From Cordilura impudica (lineage: Eukaryota > Arthropoda > Insecta > Diptera > Scathophagidae): a stretch of DNA of 64,000 bases. Below the pieces are notes generated by a model. The model had not been told where the DNA came from. It made no database searches and saw nothing but the letters and a program-made list of their open reading frames with translations. The stretch spans positions 234,071,836 to 234,135,835 of the forward strand of contig OY821518.1 in assembly GCA_963682025.1 (NCBI GenBank), written 5' to 3'. Numbering within the stretch: the stretch's first letter is position 1; every line of letters begins with the position of its first letter. The translations under genes were made by a program, and so were the position numbers. Positions 24,340-35,785 of the stretch are shown piece by piece.

Positions 24340-25189
24340 TTTGATACCCTCCACCTGAGTCTTTAATTTTTAATTTTTGATTTTTAGTTTTTAATTTTTA
24401 AATTTAAATTTTAATTTTTAAATTTTAATTTTAATTTTTAGTTTTTAATTTTTTATTTTTAATTTTTAATTTTTGTGTTTTCCATTTTCCATTTTTCATT
24501 ATTCATTTTTCAATTTTCATTTTACAATTTCCATTTTTAATTTTTCAATTTTCATTTTCCATTTTCAATATTCAATTTTCATTTTCAATTTTCAATTTCC
24601 ATTTTCAATTTTTAATTTTTCAATTTTCATTTTCAATTTTTCATTTTCCATTTTTCAATTTTCATTTTCCATTTTGCGTTTTCCATTTTTAATTTTTCAT
24701 TTTCATTTTTCAATTTCCATTTTTAATTTTTCAATTTTCCTTTTTCATTTTCCATTTTCCATTTTTCAATTTTCATTTTCCATTTTCCATTTTTCACTTT
24801 TAATTTTTCAGTTTCCATTGTCTATTTGTCATTTTTAATTTTTCAATTTTCATTTTTCAATTTCATTCTCCATTTTCCGTTTTGCATTTTCCCTTTTTTC
24901 ATTTTTCAATTTTCTTTTTGCATTTTCCATTTTTCATTTTCCATTTTTCATATTTCAGTTCTCGTTTTCCATTTTTCATTTTCCATTTTTCAATTTTCAT
25001 TTTCCATTTTCCATTCTTCATTTTTCAATTTTCCATTTTTCAATTCTCATTTTCCATTTTCCATGTTTTAATTTTCATTTTCCATTTTTCAATTTTCATT
25101 TTACAATTTACATTTTTCATATTTCATTTTTCATTTTTCATTTTCCATTTTCCATTTTTAATTTTTCAATTTTCAATTTTCATTTCTCA

Positions 25190-25220
<31 letters not shown>

Positions 25221-25980
25221 TTCATTTTCCATTTTCCATTTTTCACTTTTAATTTTTCAGTTTCCATTGTCTATTTGTCATTTTTAATTTTTCAATTTTC
25301 ATTTTTCAATTTCATTCTCCATTTTCCGTTTTGCATTTTCCCTTTTTTCATTTTTCAATTTTCTTTTTGCATTTTCCATTTTTCATATTTCAGTTCTCGT
25401 TTTCCATTTTCCACTTACCATTTTTCAATTTTCATTTTCTATTTTTCATTTTTCAATTTTCATTTTCCATTTTCCGTTTTTCATTTTCCATTTTTCATTT
25501 TCCATTCTCCATTTTTCATTTTCCATTTTACATTTTACAGTTTACATTCTACATTTTACATTCTACATTTTACATTTTACATTTTCATTTTACATTTTTA
25601 CGTTTTACATTTTATATTTTACATTTTAAATTTTACATTTTACATTTTACATTTTACATTTTACATTTTACATTTTACATTTTACATTTTACATTTTACA
25701 TTTTACATTTTACATTTTACATTTTACATGTTACATTTTACATTTTACATTTTACATTTTACATTTTACATTTTACATTTCACATTTTCATTTTACATTT
25801 TAAATTTTATATTTTACGTTTTACATTTTACATTTTACATTTTACATATTACATTTTACATTTTACATCTTACATTTTACATTTTCCATTTTCTGTTTTT
25901 CATTTTCCATTCTCCATTTTCCATTTTCATTTTCCATTTTTCATTTTCCACTTTTCGTTTTTAGTTTTCATTTTTTCTTT
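24340..25980. repeat. 1.6 kb simple-sequence tract of TTTTCCATT / TTTTACAT / AATTTTTAATTT units
   Basis: Composition shifts along the tract: TTTTTAATTTTTAA units (24340-24470), then mixed TTTTCCATTTTTCAATTTTCA units (24470-25530), then a homogeneous TTTTACAT array (25520-25890), then TTTTCCATTTTCATT again. A block of roughly 180 bp around 24790-24960 recurs at 25210-25430. Long Phe-rich frames across it are artefacts of the repeat and are not genes. Confidence 0.95.
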
Positions 25981-26089
25981 CATATTGGCGATTTTTTTTT
26001 ATTATAACGTGATAACGATAAAAAAAATATGTGGCAATACTACTAACATGAGCTATGTTATTGTGTTCTTGGTATTGTTGATATATGTA

Positions 26090-27392
26090 ACGGGTGATTT
26101 TTTAAGAGCTTGATAACTTTTTTTAAAAAAAAAACGCATAAAATTTGCAAAATCTCATCGGTTCTTTATTTGAAACGTTAGATTGGTCCATGACATTTAC
26201 TTTTTGAAGATAATTTCATTTAAATGTTGACCGCGGCTGCGTCTTAGGTGGTCCATTCGGAAAGTCCAATTTTGGGCAACTTTTTCGAGCATTTCGGCCG
26301 GAATAGCCCGAATTTCTTCGGAAATGTCTTCCAAAGCTGGAATAGTTGCTGGCTTATTTCTGTAGACTTTAGACTTGACGTAGCCCCACAAAAAATAGTC
26401 TAAAGGCGTCAAATCGCATGATCTTGGTGGCCAACTTACCGGTCCATTTCTTGAGATGAATTGTTCTCCGAAGTTTTCCCTCAAAATGGCCATAGAATCG
26501 CGAGCTGTGTGGCATGTAGCGCCATCTTGTTGAAACCACATGTCAACCAAGTTCAGTTCTTCCATTTTTGGCAACAAAAAGTTTGTTAGCATCGAACGAT
26601 AGCGATCGCCCTTCACCGTAACGTTGCGTCCAACAGCATCTTTGAAAAAATACGGTCCAATGATTCCACCAGCGTACAAACCACACCAAACAGTGCATTT
26701 TTCGGGATGCATGGGCAGTTCTTGAACGGCTTCTGGTTGCTCTTCACTACAAATACGGCAATTTTGCTTATTTACGAAGCCATTCAACCAGAAATGAGCC
26801 TCATCGCTGAACAAAATTTGTCGATAAAAAAGCGGATTTTCTGCCAACTTTTCTAGGGCCCATTCACTGAAAATTAGACGTTGTGGCAGATCGTTCGGCT
26901 TCAGTTCTTGCACGAGCTGTATTTTATACGGTTTTACACCAAGATCTTTGCGTAAAATCTTCCATGTGGTCGAATAACACAAACCCAATTGCTGCGAACG
27001 GCGACGAATCGACATTTCACGGTCTTCAGTAACACTCTCAGAAACAGACGCAATATTCTCTTCTGTACGCACTGTACGCATTCGTGTGGTTGGTTTAATG
27101 TCCAATAAAGTAAACTGAGTGCGAAACTTGGTCACAATCGCATTAATTGTTTGCTCACTTGGTCGATTATGTAGACCATAAATCGGACGTAAAGCGCGAA
27201 ACACATTTCGAACCGAACACTGATTTTGGTAATAAAATTCAATGATTTGCAAGCGTTGCTCGTTAGTAAGTCTATTCATGATGAAATGTCAAAGCATACT
27301 GAGCATCTTTCTCTTTGACACCATGTCTGAAATCCCACGTGATCTGTCAAATACTAATGCATGAAAATCCTAACCTCAAAAAAATCAACCGT
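26090..27392 (-). mobile_element. Intact DD41D mariner, copy C
   Basis: Ends ACGGGTGATTTTTTAAGAGC (left) and, inverted, ACGGTTGATTTTTTTGAGG (right) are flanked by TA (26088-26089, 27393-27394). Length 1.30 kb with a single uninterrupted transposase gene. Inserted in the Helentron-like repeat just beyond the simple-sequence tract. Confidence 0.9.
26197..27279 (-). CDS. DD41D (rosa-like) mariner transposase, complete ORF
   Basis: A 360-codon frame from ATG (MNRLTNEQRLQIIEFYYQN) to a stop after HLNEIIFKK. The N-terminal half has the two helix-turn-helix DNA-binding regions of mariner proteins (first near residues 5-60, second near 85-130, with RRRSQQLGLCYSTTWKILRK). The catalytic core contains ILFSDEAHFWLNGFVN (first Asp), WFQQDGATCHTARDS (second Asp) and CDLTPLDYFLWG (third Asp). 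41 residues separate the second and third aspartates. Transposase binds the terminal repeats and catalyses cut-and-paste movement into TA in the nucleus. No stop, frameshift or missing catalytic residue was seen, so it may be functional. No promoter was identified; the start lies about 110 bp from the right end, as usual for mariners. Confidence 0.93.
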   Translation of the reverse strand: MNRLTNEQRLQIIEFYYQNQCSVRNVFRALRPIYGLHNRPSEQTINAIVTKFRTQFTLLDIKPTTRMRTVRTEENIASVSESVTEDREMSIRRRSQQLGLCYSTTWKILRKDLGVKPYKIQLVQELKPNDLPQRLIFSEWALEKLAENPLFYRQILFSDEAHFWLNGFVNKQNCRICSEEQPEAVQELPMHPEKCTVWCGLYAGGIIGPYFFKDAVGRNVTVKGDRYRSMLTNFLLPKMEELNLVDMWFQQDGATCHTARDSMAILRENFGEQFISRNGPVSWPPRSCDLTPLDYFLWGYVKSKVYRNKPATIPALEDISEEIRAIPAEMLEKVAQNWTFRMDHLRRSRGQHLNEIIFKK

Positions 27393-27749
27393 TATATGCA
27401 TAATTTTTTTGTGGCATTTTTTTATGTTGTTGTACAATTATAATGTTCAACCACTAAACTGTTACAACAAACACACTGGGTTTTATGTTTTTTTTAGAGG
27501 TATCTACATATTTTTGCTCGTATCTAATCACGATGATGCCCGATTTAGCCAATTTTCAATACCAACCTGCTGGGAATTATGGCAAATGATATTATTGTAG
27601 CCTTATCAAGTAGGATTTCTTTTTTTGTGAATCAGCGTGATTTCAACAGACAGACGGACATCGCTATATCGACTCGAGCTGTGATAAGGATCAAGAATAT
27701 ATATACTTTATATGACGTGTGGAGGGTATAAAAATGCCACATTTGTCGA

Positions 27750-27890
27750 AAAGAAAGTACTCTTTCATCAAGACAATGCACAATTTGATACATCCAATAT
27801 TGTTATGGCGAAAATCAGGTTTAGCTCTCTCGGATTATTATCTATTTCTATTGTGTGACCACCCTCGTAAATATGGACGACAACACTTTG
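27750..27890 (+). pseudogene. mariner transposase scrap (second catalytic region)
   Basis: Translates in pieces as VEKKVLFHQDNAQFDTSN and, in another frame, GLALSDYYLFLL. These are the second and third catalytic regions of a DD34D mariner. It is immediately next to the Helentron-like end. Confidence 0.6.
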
Positions 27891-27959
27891 AAATAATGGT
27901 TAGATCAGCAATCAAAAGATAATCGAGATTAGAGTTTAATAATTTGACCAACTCAACAA

Positions 27960-28975
27960 ATTTCCCAACAATGCCAGCAAAACGAGAACAAAACAAACAA
28001 ATATAATTTTTCTGTAACAATGTAAACAACATTTAAATTCAATATCAAAGCATTTAAGCCTGGCCCAGAAAAGCAATGGTTGGTTAGTTTAAGTGGCAGC
28101 TCACCGTCTGAAATATCAACATGTAAATTTAAGTGAAGCCATTTTGAAAGGAATATTTCAAAAGTACGAAATCCAACATTAAGATTGGCATTAAGATAGT
28201 AGATAATATCAGTCAGCTCTAAGTCCGATATCCCAGATAGGTGATCCAGTATGTTTCTGCCTAGTCTTCTGAACATAATACTACCCAAAACTTCACACTC
28301 GTATAAGAGATGATATACTATTTCCGCTTCTCCAGGTGTTTCGCAGCTGCGATAGTGATCGTTGTGCTTAAGTCCGAGTGTTCCTGAGTATTTATCGATC
28401 AGCCAATGACTCGTCAACACGTAAGCCATAAGCTTTGATATATCCCTTCTACTCCTACTGAGGAGAGATTTAGGCCGTCTTAAGTTACAGTCAGTTACAG
28501 TCTGCCTTCCAGTCCTGCAGTTGTCAATATTCCTCCATCTATTATTTGATCTACTCCTTTGATGAATCTTAAAGGATGAGACCATTATTCATATTAACGG
28601 ATTGCTAACGATTTGTTAGGTATGAAGAATGAAGTCTCGTCGAGGTATCAGAAAACTTAAAAAGGTGCATAAGTTTCATGCAAAGTGTGATATGGTTAAC
28701 CGTATCAAAGGTCTTCGAATGGTCAAGAAGCACTAAAAAATTTCAATTACCCTTATCTAGTTCACTGCGTATGTTTTCGGAGACATCCAGCAAAGCATAT
28801 ACGAAACTATTAGTTCAACGGAAACCTGATTGAATATCGCTTAACAAATTGTTTTCTTTGATAAAAAAAAAAGCTCATTTGCTCATGGAAAAGTACTGGA
28901 GATAACCTAAATGCCAAACATTGCTCTTGGAGTTGCCGTTCAAATAATACTGCAGGTATCGCACTCAACAACTGT
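27960..28975 (-). pseudogene. Non-LTR retrotransposon ORF2 fragment (RT palm plus C-terminal Cys region)
   Basis: From 28975 downward, broken frames give LSDIQSGFR and FLVLLDHSKTFDTVNHITL, the RT block with the FDTVNH motif. After a junction near 28590 the frame continues as RRDISKLMAYVLTSHWLIDK, LGLKHNDHYRSCETPGEAE and YHLLYECEVLGSIMFRRLG, the cysteine/histidine region found at the end of I/LOA/Jockey-group ORF2 proteins. The catalytic YADD block and a large part of RT and RNase H between these are deleted. Confidence 0.7.
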
Positions 28976-29874
28976 GAGGCCATGTTTCTCTTATTTTTTT
29001 TAATTGTTATATGAAAAGAAAAATAATACAAACTTTCAGTTTTTTTACCTTAGCTATTTTTTTATTTTAGTCAAGTGTTCATTGAAACATATTTCGAAAA
29101 AGGGAGACAAAATTTTCATTTTTTTTATAATTGTTTGAATTTTGAAAACGAACGGTCGAAGGAGAAAAAGAATAATTTTTTTGGAAGAATAAATACAACA
29201 AATATTAGATTTAATATTTTTTTTTTGTTATCCTTCTGGGAAGTGAGTATTAATTGCAAATAGAAATTTGTTTTTATTATTATTGTTTTTTTTTTTTTGA
29301 AATTAGTTGAACAAATTATTCGGGCAATAAGTCTAAGGATTACGTGGAAAAGAAAATTTGCGAAAATCAAATTGTTCGGGAGAAATATATATTTATCCAC
29401 CATATTGGAAATCTTTATGTGATTCATGGGCAAGGCAAATTAAAGTCTATGGATAGCGTACTTATAATATTCGAAAATTTAAAAACCAGATTTGCGACAA
29501 TACATTTTTTTTATAAATTTCCGTTCTGTATTGAATTGCAACTTAAAAAAAAAAAAAAAGAACATACATCATTACTAAATCATTAAATATAGATATTACT
29601 ATCGATAACTTATCTTAATAATAATTTACGATAAATTCTTCTAATCTAATTTAAATTTTTTTTTTTCAATTTTAATTCTTATAACATTCAATTTTGTTTA
29701 AATTTCTAAATCCTATTTTTAACTTAAAAATTAATTTTTGTTTGTTTTCTTTAAATTAATTAATTACACTATCACATTTACAAATACACAAATATTTAAA
29801 TTTGAAAGTACCTAAGTTTATTTATAATTTTTGACTGTAAATCTGTTTAAATTCTAAATCATCGAAATTTCCAG
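28976..29874. other. AT-rich, no gene seen
   Basis: No recognisable coding sequence; several poly-T tracts. Confidence 0.45.
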
Positions 29875-29908
29875 CAGACAACAGGCCTGAGTCAGCGTTG
29901 GAGAAATG
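29875..29908 (+). CDS. Candidate microexon (31 or 34 nt)
   Basis: A short GC-richer block in AT-rich surroundings is preceded by TTTCCAGCAG and followed by GTGAGT, a near-consensus donor. The tandem CAGCAG would allow acceptors at 29873-29874 or 29876-29877, giving exons of 34 or 31 nt. One frame reads DNRPESALEKW. No neighbouring exon on the same strand could be linked to it, so it is only a candidate exon of a long plus-strand gene. Confidence 0.3.
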
Positions 29909-30639
29909 GTGAGTTTGGTTTATAATTCTTAAATTTAAACAATAATTACACTCTTTTATTTTTTTTTATAATGAATAATTAAATTTTCTTTTGCTCAAAT
30001 TTTGTAAAATTTTCTGACACTTAAGTTTTGACGTAAAATTCCGATAATATAAAGATAAATTTTATTAAATAGAAGTAGAAATTTACTTCTACTCATACTT
30101 TCAAATTTAAAACTAAATGCCACGTTTACACCTACTTTTACAATTTTTCTTTATTTTTTTTTCTTTGAATTTTAAATTGGTATAAATTTTAATATAAAAT
30201 ATAGTTTTCTTTTAATATTTCTTTAAATGGTAGTAAAATGTTAAATAATAATATTTTTAAATTAAATAATTTTAGTAAATTTTTTTTAAATAAATGTTAT
30301 CATTCATAATGGTTTATTAAATTTTTTTATTTCAACGAAAAGTTTAGACAAATAATGTAGTTAGGTTCTAAAATGGGTTATCAGAGACTTAGATTAAATG
30401 ATAGCAAGGTAGGGTGGGTTTTGAAAATAAGGGGTTACTCCATCTTAATACCTCTTCCTGTAAACTTCATCATTCTTTTATTACTCTTTCTTTCTATATT
30501 ATTTTTATCGATAATAGGGATATGAGCTACCTAGTTTTAAATTCTTTTTTTGTAAGTGACATCATCCTATTTCGAGGAAGACAAGATTCCACCCCATTAC
30601 CCTGAGCACGGCCGGATTGATAGGTAGCGTTGTCTTCCA
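29909..30639. other. AT-rich, no gene seen
   Basis: Nothing recognised; possibly intronic if the preceding microexon is real. Confidence 0.4.
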
Positions 30640-31135
30640 AAAGGTAGGGTAAAATAATGTGTCGTTACACAACCTACAGCAATCAAGCAATTTTTTCATT
30701 CACTATCCTAATAGTCCAACCCTATCAACCCCCATCAACAATCGCGAAGCATCCACAGTCGATATTATCTTAAGCAATTCCGCTTTAAATATAGACGTAA
30801 AAACAATGGATTACGAAATTCCATCAGACCATCGCTCCATTATATGTACAATTAAAAGATCAATGGCCTTGCAGGTTGACCTCAATTATTATGATTATAG
30901 TGCAAGCAACTGGAACATTTTTATGAATTTTTTAGACAAAGAATCACGTTATATTCGGATATATACAATACCAAGGTAGTAATTGATCATGAAATCCAAA
31001 AATTTATAAATGTAGTTTTCGAAGCAAGGGATGTGTCCACACCTAAAATAACTCAACAATAATAATTACACATTACCAGAACGTACTGTGAAATATATTA
31101 AACTAAGAAGAAGCTTTAAAAGAAAAAGCTAACGA
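30640..31135 (+). pseudogene. Jockey/R1-type endonuclease C-terminal fragment
   Basis: Plus-strand frame with NREASTVDIILSNSALNIDV and DYEIPSDHRSIICTIKRS. The pattern STxDIILSN followed about 20 residues later by PSDHRSI is the last conserved part of the apurinic-type endonuclease domain of non-LTR elements (the SDH motif is catalytic). It is truncated on both sides. Confidence 0.65.
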
Positions 31136-31169
31136 TCTTCAAATACAGCCGAGCAAACTTTTTATAATC

Positions 31170-32760
31170 AACTAGCTGTTTTTACCCGGTCTTGCCCGGG
31201 ATAAAAAGGCCTTTGACTTGAAAAATGGTTCACTATGCTTACCAGGCGCTGAGTACTTAGTCCCCAATGAACAAATTCCCCAATAAAATTAACTTTCTCC
31301 CCAAAAATTTGTATGGGCAGTAATTTCATTTTTTATTTCAATTAAAAATTTTTTGATTTTTTAATTAAGAAGTTTTTATAAGATGCTGCAGCAAAAATGC
31401 TTCATAAATAAGTTTATTTATAAACACCAAATATAACGGAATGGTTCGCAAATTAAAGGAATTAGAACTTTTAAAAATGTAATTACTTCATTCAGTAAGT
31501 GATCATCATTGAGCAGAGAAGTCAAATTCATAGAAGTTTCAAAAATGAAAAACTAATGCGACGTTTAAAATTGTGCAAGGTTTCTTTAAGCAACTGCTTA
31601 TAGTATATGTGTGGCTTATTTTGATCAACAGGTAATTATTTCCCATACGTAGATAAAATTTATCATAAGACTTCACCGAGCTGTGTTCCGCGAGCAAGTC
31701 GCGTCAGCTTCCGCGCGTTTGGCAGCCACACCCATGCTTCCGCGCAGTTGTTGTCAACTAATTTTAATCGCCAAAATATATTTTTCAGATCATTCGGATA
31801 TTATAGCTGAGCTGTGTTCCGAGAGCGCGTCGCGCCCGCATCCGTCGCGTCCGCGTGCCGCTTCCTCGCGTTTGGCAGCTACACCCGTGCTGCAGCGCAG
31901 TTCTCGTTAGCTTATTTTAATCGCTAAAATATATTTTTAAGATCATTGCGATAATTTAGTTGAGCTGAGTTCCGCGAGCGCGCCGCTTCCCCGCGTTTGG
32001 CAGCCACACCTGGGCCGCCGCGCAGTTGTTGCCAACTTATTTTAATTGTCAAGATATATTTTTCAGATCATACCGATATTCTAGCTAAAGGTGCTATTAC
32101 ACCATGTGTTTTTTACATATGTACTGTCACTTTTTTTATCCATATGAAATTCCGCATGCCTGTCAAAATTGTCTTTGTCTAATAGCACCTTAAGCTGTGT
32201 TCCGCGTGCGCGTAACTTTCGCGCACCGAAATGATGCTATTGAAAAGAATACTCATTTTAAATGCGTTTTATTGTAGGACATATATTGAGAGCAGTATGC
32301 AAATTTTCACTAAAAGAAATATTTAACAAAATTCCTTAAATAAAAATAAAAAAAAATTTAAGAATGAATTTGGGAAGTAAGTTAATTTTTTATTTCGTTT
32401 TTAAAAATAATAGGGAATTTGTTCATTTCTTTTGGGGACCTTTTTTTTAAATTTGGAGAATTTGTTCACCGTGAAGTTATTCCCGTGTAAACCAAATTTC
32501 AGAGAAATCCGTTGAAAAATACAAATTTGTATAGAGAAGAAATATACCAAACAACAAAAAATTAATGTTATATGAAAAGTGGGCGTAAAAGTAGGCATGA
32601 TCGGTAAAAATCATATGGCGACCTTTCCTGGAATATGTATTAAATTTCGGAGAAAGCCGTTGGAAGATAAATTTTACTATAATAAATATTTTTCAGATAG
32701 TATTTGAATTTATTAAATCATAAAAGGTTTTTTTTCCTCCCATTTTCCTTTAAAAATCAT
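31170..32760. repeat. Dispersed repeat region with a GC-rich tandem repeat inside
   Basis: Begins with TTTTTACCCGGTCTTGCCCG, a motif typical of a common insect dispersed repeat. Between 31677 and 32090 three copies of a roughly 135 bp unit follow one another, each with GAGCTGTGTTCCGCGAGC, CGCGTTTGGCAGCCACACC, CGCAGTTGTTG and AAAATATATTTTTCAGATCA; a fourth partial copy begins near 32190. AAATTTCAGAGAAATCCGTTG near 32499 is echoed near 32643. The GC content of the unit is far above its surroundings. No protein is supported. Confidence 0.7.
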
Positions 32761-33007
32761 TAAAAAATAAAATAAAACCTATTTAATATCTTTAGATCCT
32801 ATGTATTATTTGTTGCAATATCTATATGTAAAGATAAGATCTCATATGTAATTATCGAAATTTGTTAAAATATGTAAATAAAGGAAGAATATTTAATCGA
32901 AGTAGTACTGGAGATAATGATAGTAATAATAAGCTAAGACTAGCGGCAGTAGTAATTTTTTAAACTTTGGGTGCATATTATCACAGCCCACTACGTTAGA
33001 TTTCATT

Positions 33008-33090
33008 AACGAAAAACTTGAAAACACATCAATCAGATTGAATTTTCTTGCGTTAGCCAATCTGATGTCTTTTCAAGTTTTTCGCAATGG
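33008..33090. repeat. Compact 83 bp hairpin
   Basis: Left arm AACGAAAAACTTGAAAACAC...ATCAGATTG pairs with right arm CAATCTGATGTCTTTTCAAG followed by TTTTTCG around a loop of about 17 nt. It could be a minimal MITE; the size also resembles a small-RNA precursor. Confidence 0.55.
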
Positions 33091-33334
33091 TCATAAAATT
33101 GGTTTAATTCAAAATAATTCAATTGAGTAAATAAAAATTTTTTTAAAATTTTACTTTATTTATCTTTTTTCCTGTTTATGTATTGACAGTTCTTACTGTA
33201 AGCGGCAAACATTACTAGGTTAAACTAGCAAACGAAACACAAAAAACCAAAAACTCGATCAAAAACTTAAAAATCATAAGTTTAAGTTGACAATCAAAAA
33301 ATCTTGACACTTTACTTAATTGACTGACTAAGGC

Positions 33335-33477
33335 CCAGTTTTTGGGATGTCAGTTAAACCTAGTTTAGTTAAACCGAGAATTAATTCTTTCAGACATATC
33401 CAAATTTATAAAGGAATTGATGAATAAATTCTGGGTTTAACAAAACTAGGTTTAACTGATATCTCAAAAACTGGGTC
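33335..33477. mobile_element. Small inverted-repeat MITE
   Basis: CCCAGTTTTTGGGATGTCAG then TTAAACCTAGTTT at 33335 is matched by AAAACTAGGTTTAACTGATA then TCTCAAAAACTGGG ending near 33477. Related single arms (TTAACTAAACTAAG, GACATCCCAAAAACTC) recur at 33555-33590 and 38997-39120. Confidence 0.7.
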
Positions 33478-35785
33478 TAAAACGTTAAAAAACGAGTTAA
33501 TAAAAAATAATAAAATTCAAACTATTTAACTAAAGCCTTAAAAATCATGATTTTAACTAAACTAAGTTTAATTGACATCCCAAAAACTCTCTAAGTAATC
33601 TATATATTAATACGTGAAGGAAAATTTTTTCATCCCTTTTCATCCATAATGCGGGCACGGAGGAGAAGTATAGAATTTTAAAATTTATGTACATATAATG
33701 GGTGTTAAAAATATATTAAATTAAATTTTGTTTTACCACCTGTGGTAAAGGAAAGTTTATTCCCTGGGGAAGCATAGCTGAGTGCTACGGGGCGCGTCAT
33801 AGGTTGCGGATAATGAAACGGCCCATAGATATATGGGTTAGCTGCGAATTAAATAAGCAGTCGCGAACAGCTCAGCGGTTGGAGTGGAGGGTCTCAGAGG
33901 AAGTGAGGGTGGCACCAAGCTTTCATTAAATTCTGATTGCCTATGAAGCTCTGACGACATGGCGAGCAATTGGCGCCATCTAATTAACCAATTTGCTAAC
34001 CTTCAGAAGGCAACGGGAAACCACTGAAGTAACACTTCCCTAGAAAACTACATGCAAGACACAAATAATCAACGGCCCTCAGTCTCCGGCAACACGAGGG
34101 TGCTAAGAATCTCCGGAGGTAAAACAAAACAAACCATAAACATAGCTGCGTGGAATGTACGCAGCTTATATGAACCAGGTAAATTGATAAACACTATCAG
34201 AGAAATGAAAAGATTGAAGATAGATATTCTTGGTATAAGTGAAACATGGTTACCAAACTCAGGTATACGTCGATTGGACGATACCAATGTATACTACTCT
34301 GGTAATGATACAACACTACACAGAAGAGGTGTAGGTGTTATAATTGAACAAACCATTCAAAAAAATGTAACTGATTTTATTCCAATATCCGATAGGGCAA
34401 TGCTAATTAAATTTGATGCAAAACCCCTAAAACTAAATATTATTCAAGTCTATGCTCCCACTGCTGATAGTTCAGAAAATGAAATAGAACAGTTCTAAGA
34501 TGAGATAACTGAGGTTTTGAAATTGACTAAATCACATGACATTAATATAATCATGGGTGATTTTAACGCCAAAGTTGGCAAATGAAAAACAAAAGATATC
34601 ACAGGTGAATTTGGATTAGGTGATCGAAATGAAAGAGGTGATCGATTAATACAATTCTGTCAAGAAAAGAGTTTTAAAGTAACTAATACTTTCTTTTCGT
34701 TGCATCCAAGAAGACTATATACCTGGACATCACCATTACACAGCACCGAAAATATTGTACGTAACCAAATAGATTACATACTAATAAATGCACGTTTTGC
34801 TTCGTCAATACTCAAAGCAACTACATATCCTGGAGCAGACGTACCGTCAGACCTCAATTTGTTGTTTGCCAAACTAAAACTAAAGCTTTCTACTACAAAA
34901 AAGCCAAAACAACAATCTCAGCTCGATCTTGAAAAATTGAAAAACGTACAATTCAAAAATACTTTTATTTGTAAGATAAACCAAGAAATTGAAAATATAA
35001 CAATCACAGATGTAGATCCAATAGATCTATGGAACGACTATGTTAAATAACATAGCAAACACAAATATTGATTTTAAACGTAAAAACCGTAACCAGAAAT
35101 GGATCACAGATGAAATTCTGATATTGGTGAATGAAAGAAGAAAACACAAAAAAAAATAATAATGACTATGAATATAATCGTTTACAAAATCTTATCAGAA
35201 GAAAAATACGTGAAGCTAAAATAACTGGATGGAACAACAATGTTTAGAAATTGAAAATTTGCAAGCAAAACACGACGAATTCAATCTTCATAAAAAGATA
35301 AAAGATGTATGTAATATAAGAAAAAATATTCATGCAAATATCTTGGTAAACGAGCTTAATGAAATAGTTTCAGAACCCTCTGATAAAAATAAATATGGGT
35401 ACAATATGTAAGAGACCTTTTTTCAGATGATTCTAGATCTGTTAACAACGACCAATTGCAAATTCCGGCATTGAAAGGTCCAATAATTACAAAAGAAGAA
35501 ATAGTTAAGGCAGTAGATCAATCCAAAAATAATAAATCAGTAGGGTGCGATGAAGTACCAACAGAAGTACTTAAACTCCTTGATGAAAAAGGTATTAAAA
35601 TACTTGAAAAAGTTTTTAATCATGTATATGATACAGGCATCTTTCCAAACAAATGGCTTAAGTCTACATTTATAGCACTGCCAAAAAAGAGTAATGCGAA
35701 AAGATGTAAGGATTTTAGACTAATAAGTCTTATGTGTCATTCACTTAAAATATTCTTAAAAATAATACATCAACGTATATACAAA

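Larger units (their letters stand above)
24305..27731 (-). mobile_element. Helentron/DINE-1-like dispersed repeat, expanded and interrupted
   Basis: One end reads CAAGTAAGAGTGTTAAATTC followed by the hairpin TTCGGCTGTGCCGAA and GATACCCTCCACC. The other end (27616-27731) holds ACAGACAGACGGACATCGC, TATCGACTCGAG, GATCAAGAATATATATAC and GGAGGGTATAA. The same design (CAAGTAAG, hairpin, GTCC/GTCTG run, GGGTATAA) defines the better-resolved copies at 35786 and 58073. Between the ends lie a 1.6 kb simple-sequence tract and a DD41D mariner. The strand is assigned so that the hairpin end is the 3' end, as in Helentrons. Confidence 0.65.

Noticed and set aside
24473..26113. Long Phe/His/Ile-rich open frames (up to 360 codons)
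   Set aside because: They are produced by the TTTTCCATT/TTTTACAT simple-sequence tract, which lacks stop codons in some frames; no start context, domain or codon pattern supports a protein.
31683..32182. Short plus-strand frames rich in Ala, Ser and Arg
   Set aside because: They lie entirely within the GC-rich tandem repeat and repeat with it; no evidence of coding.
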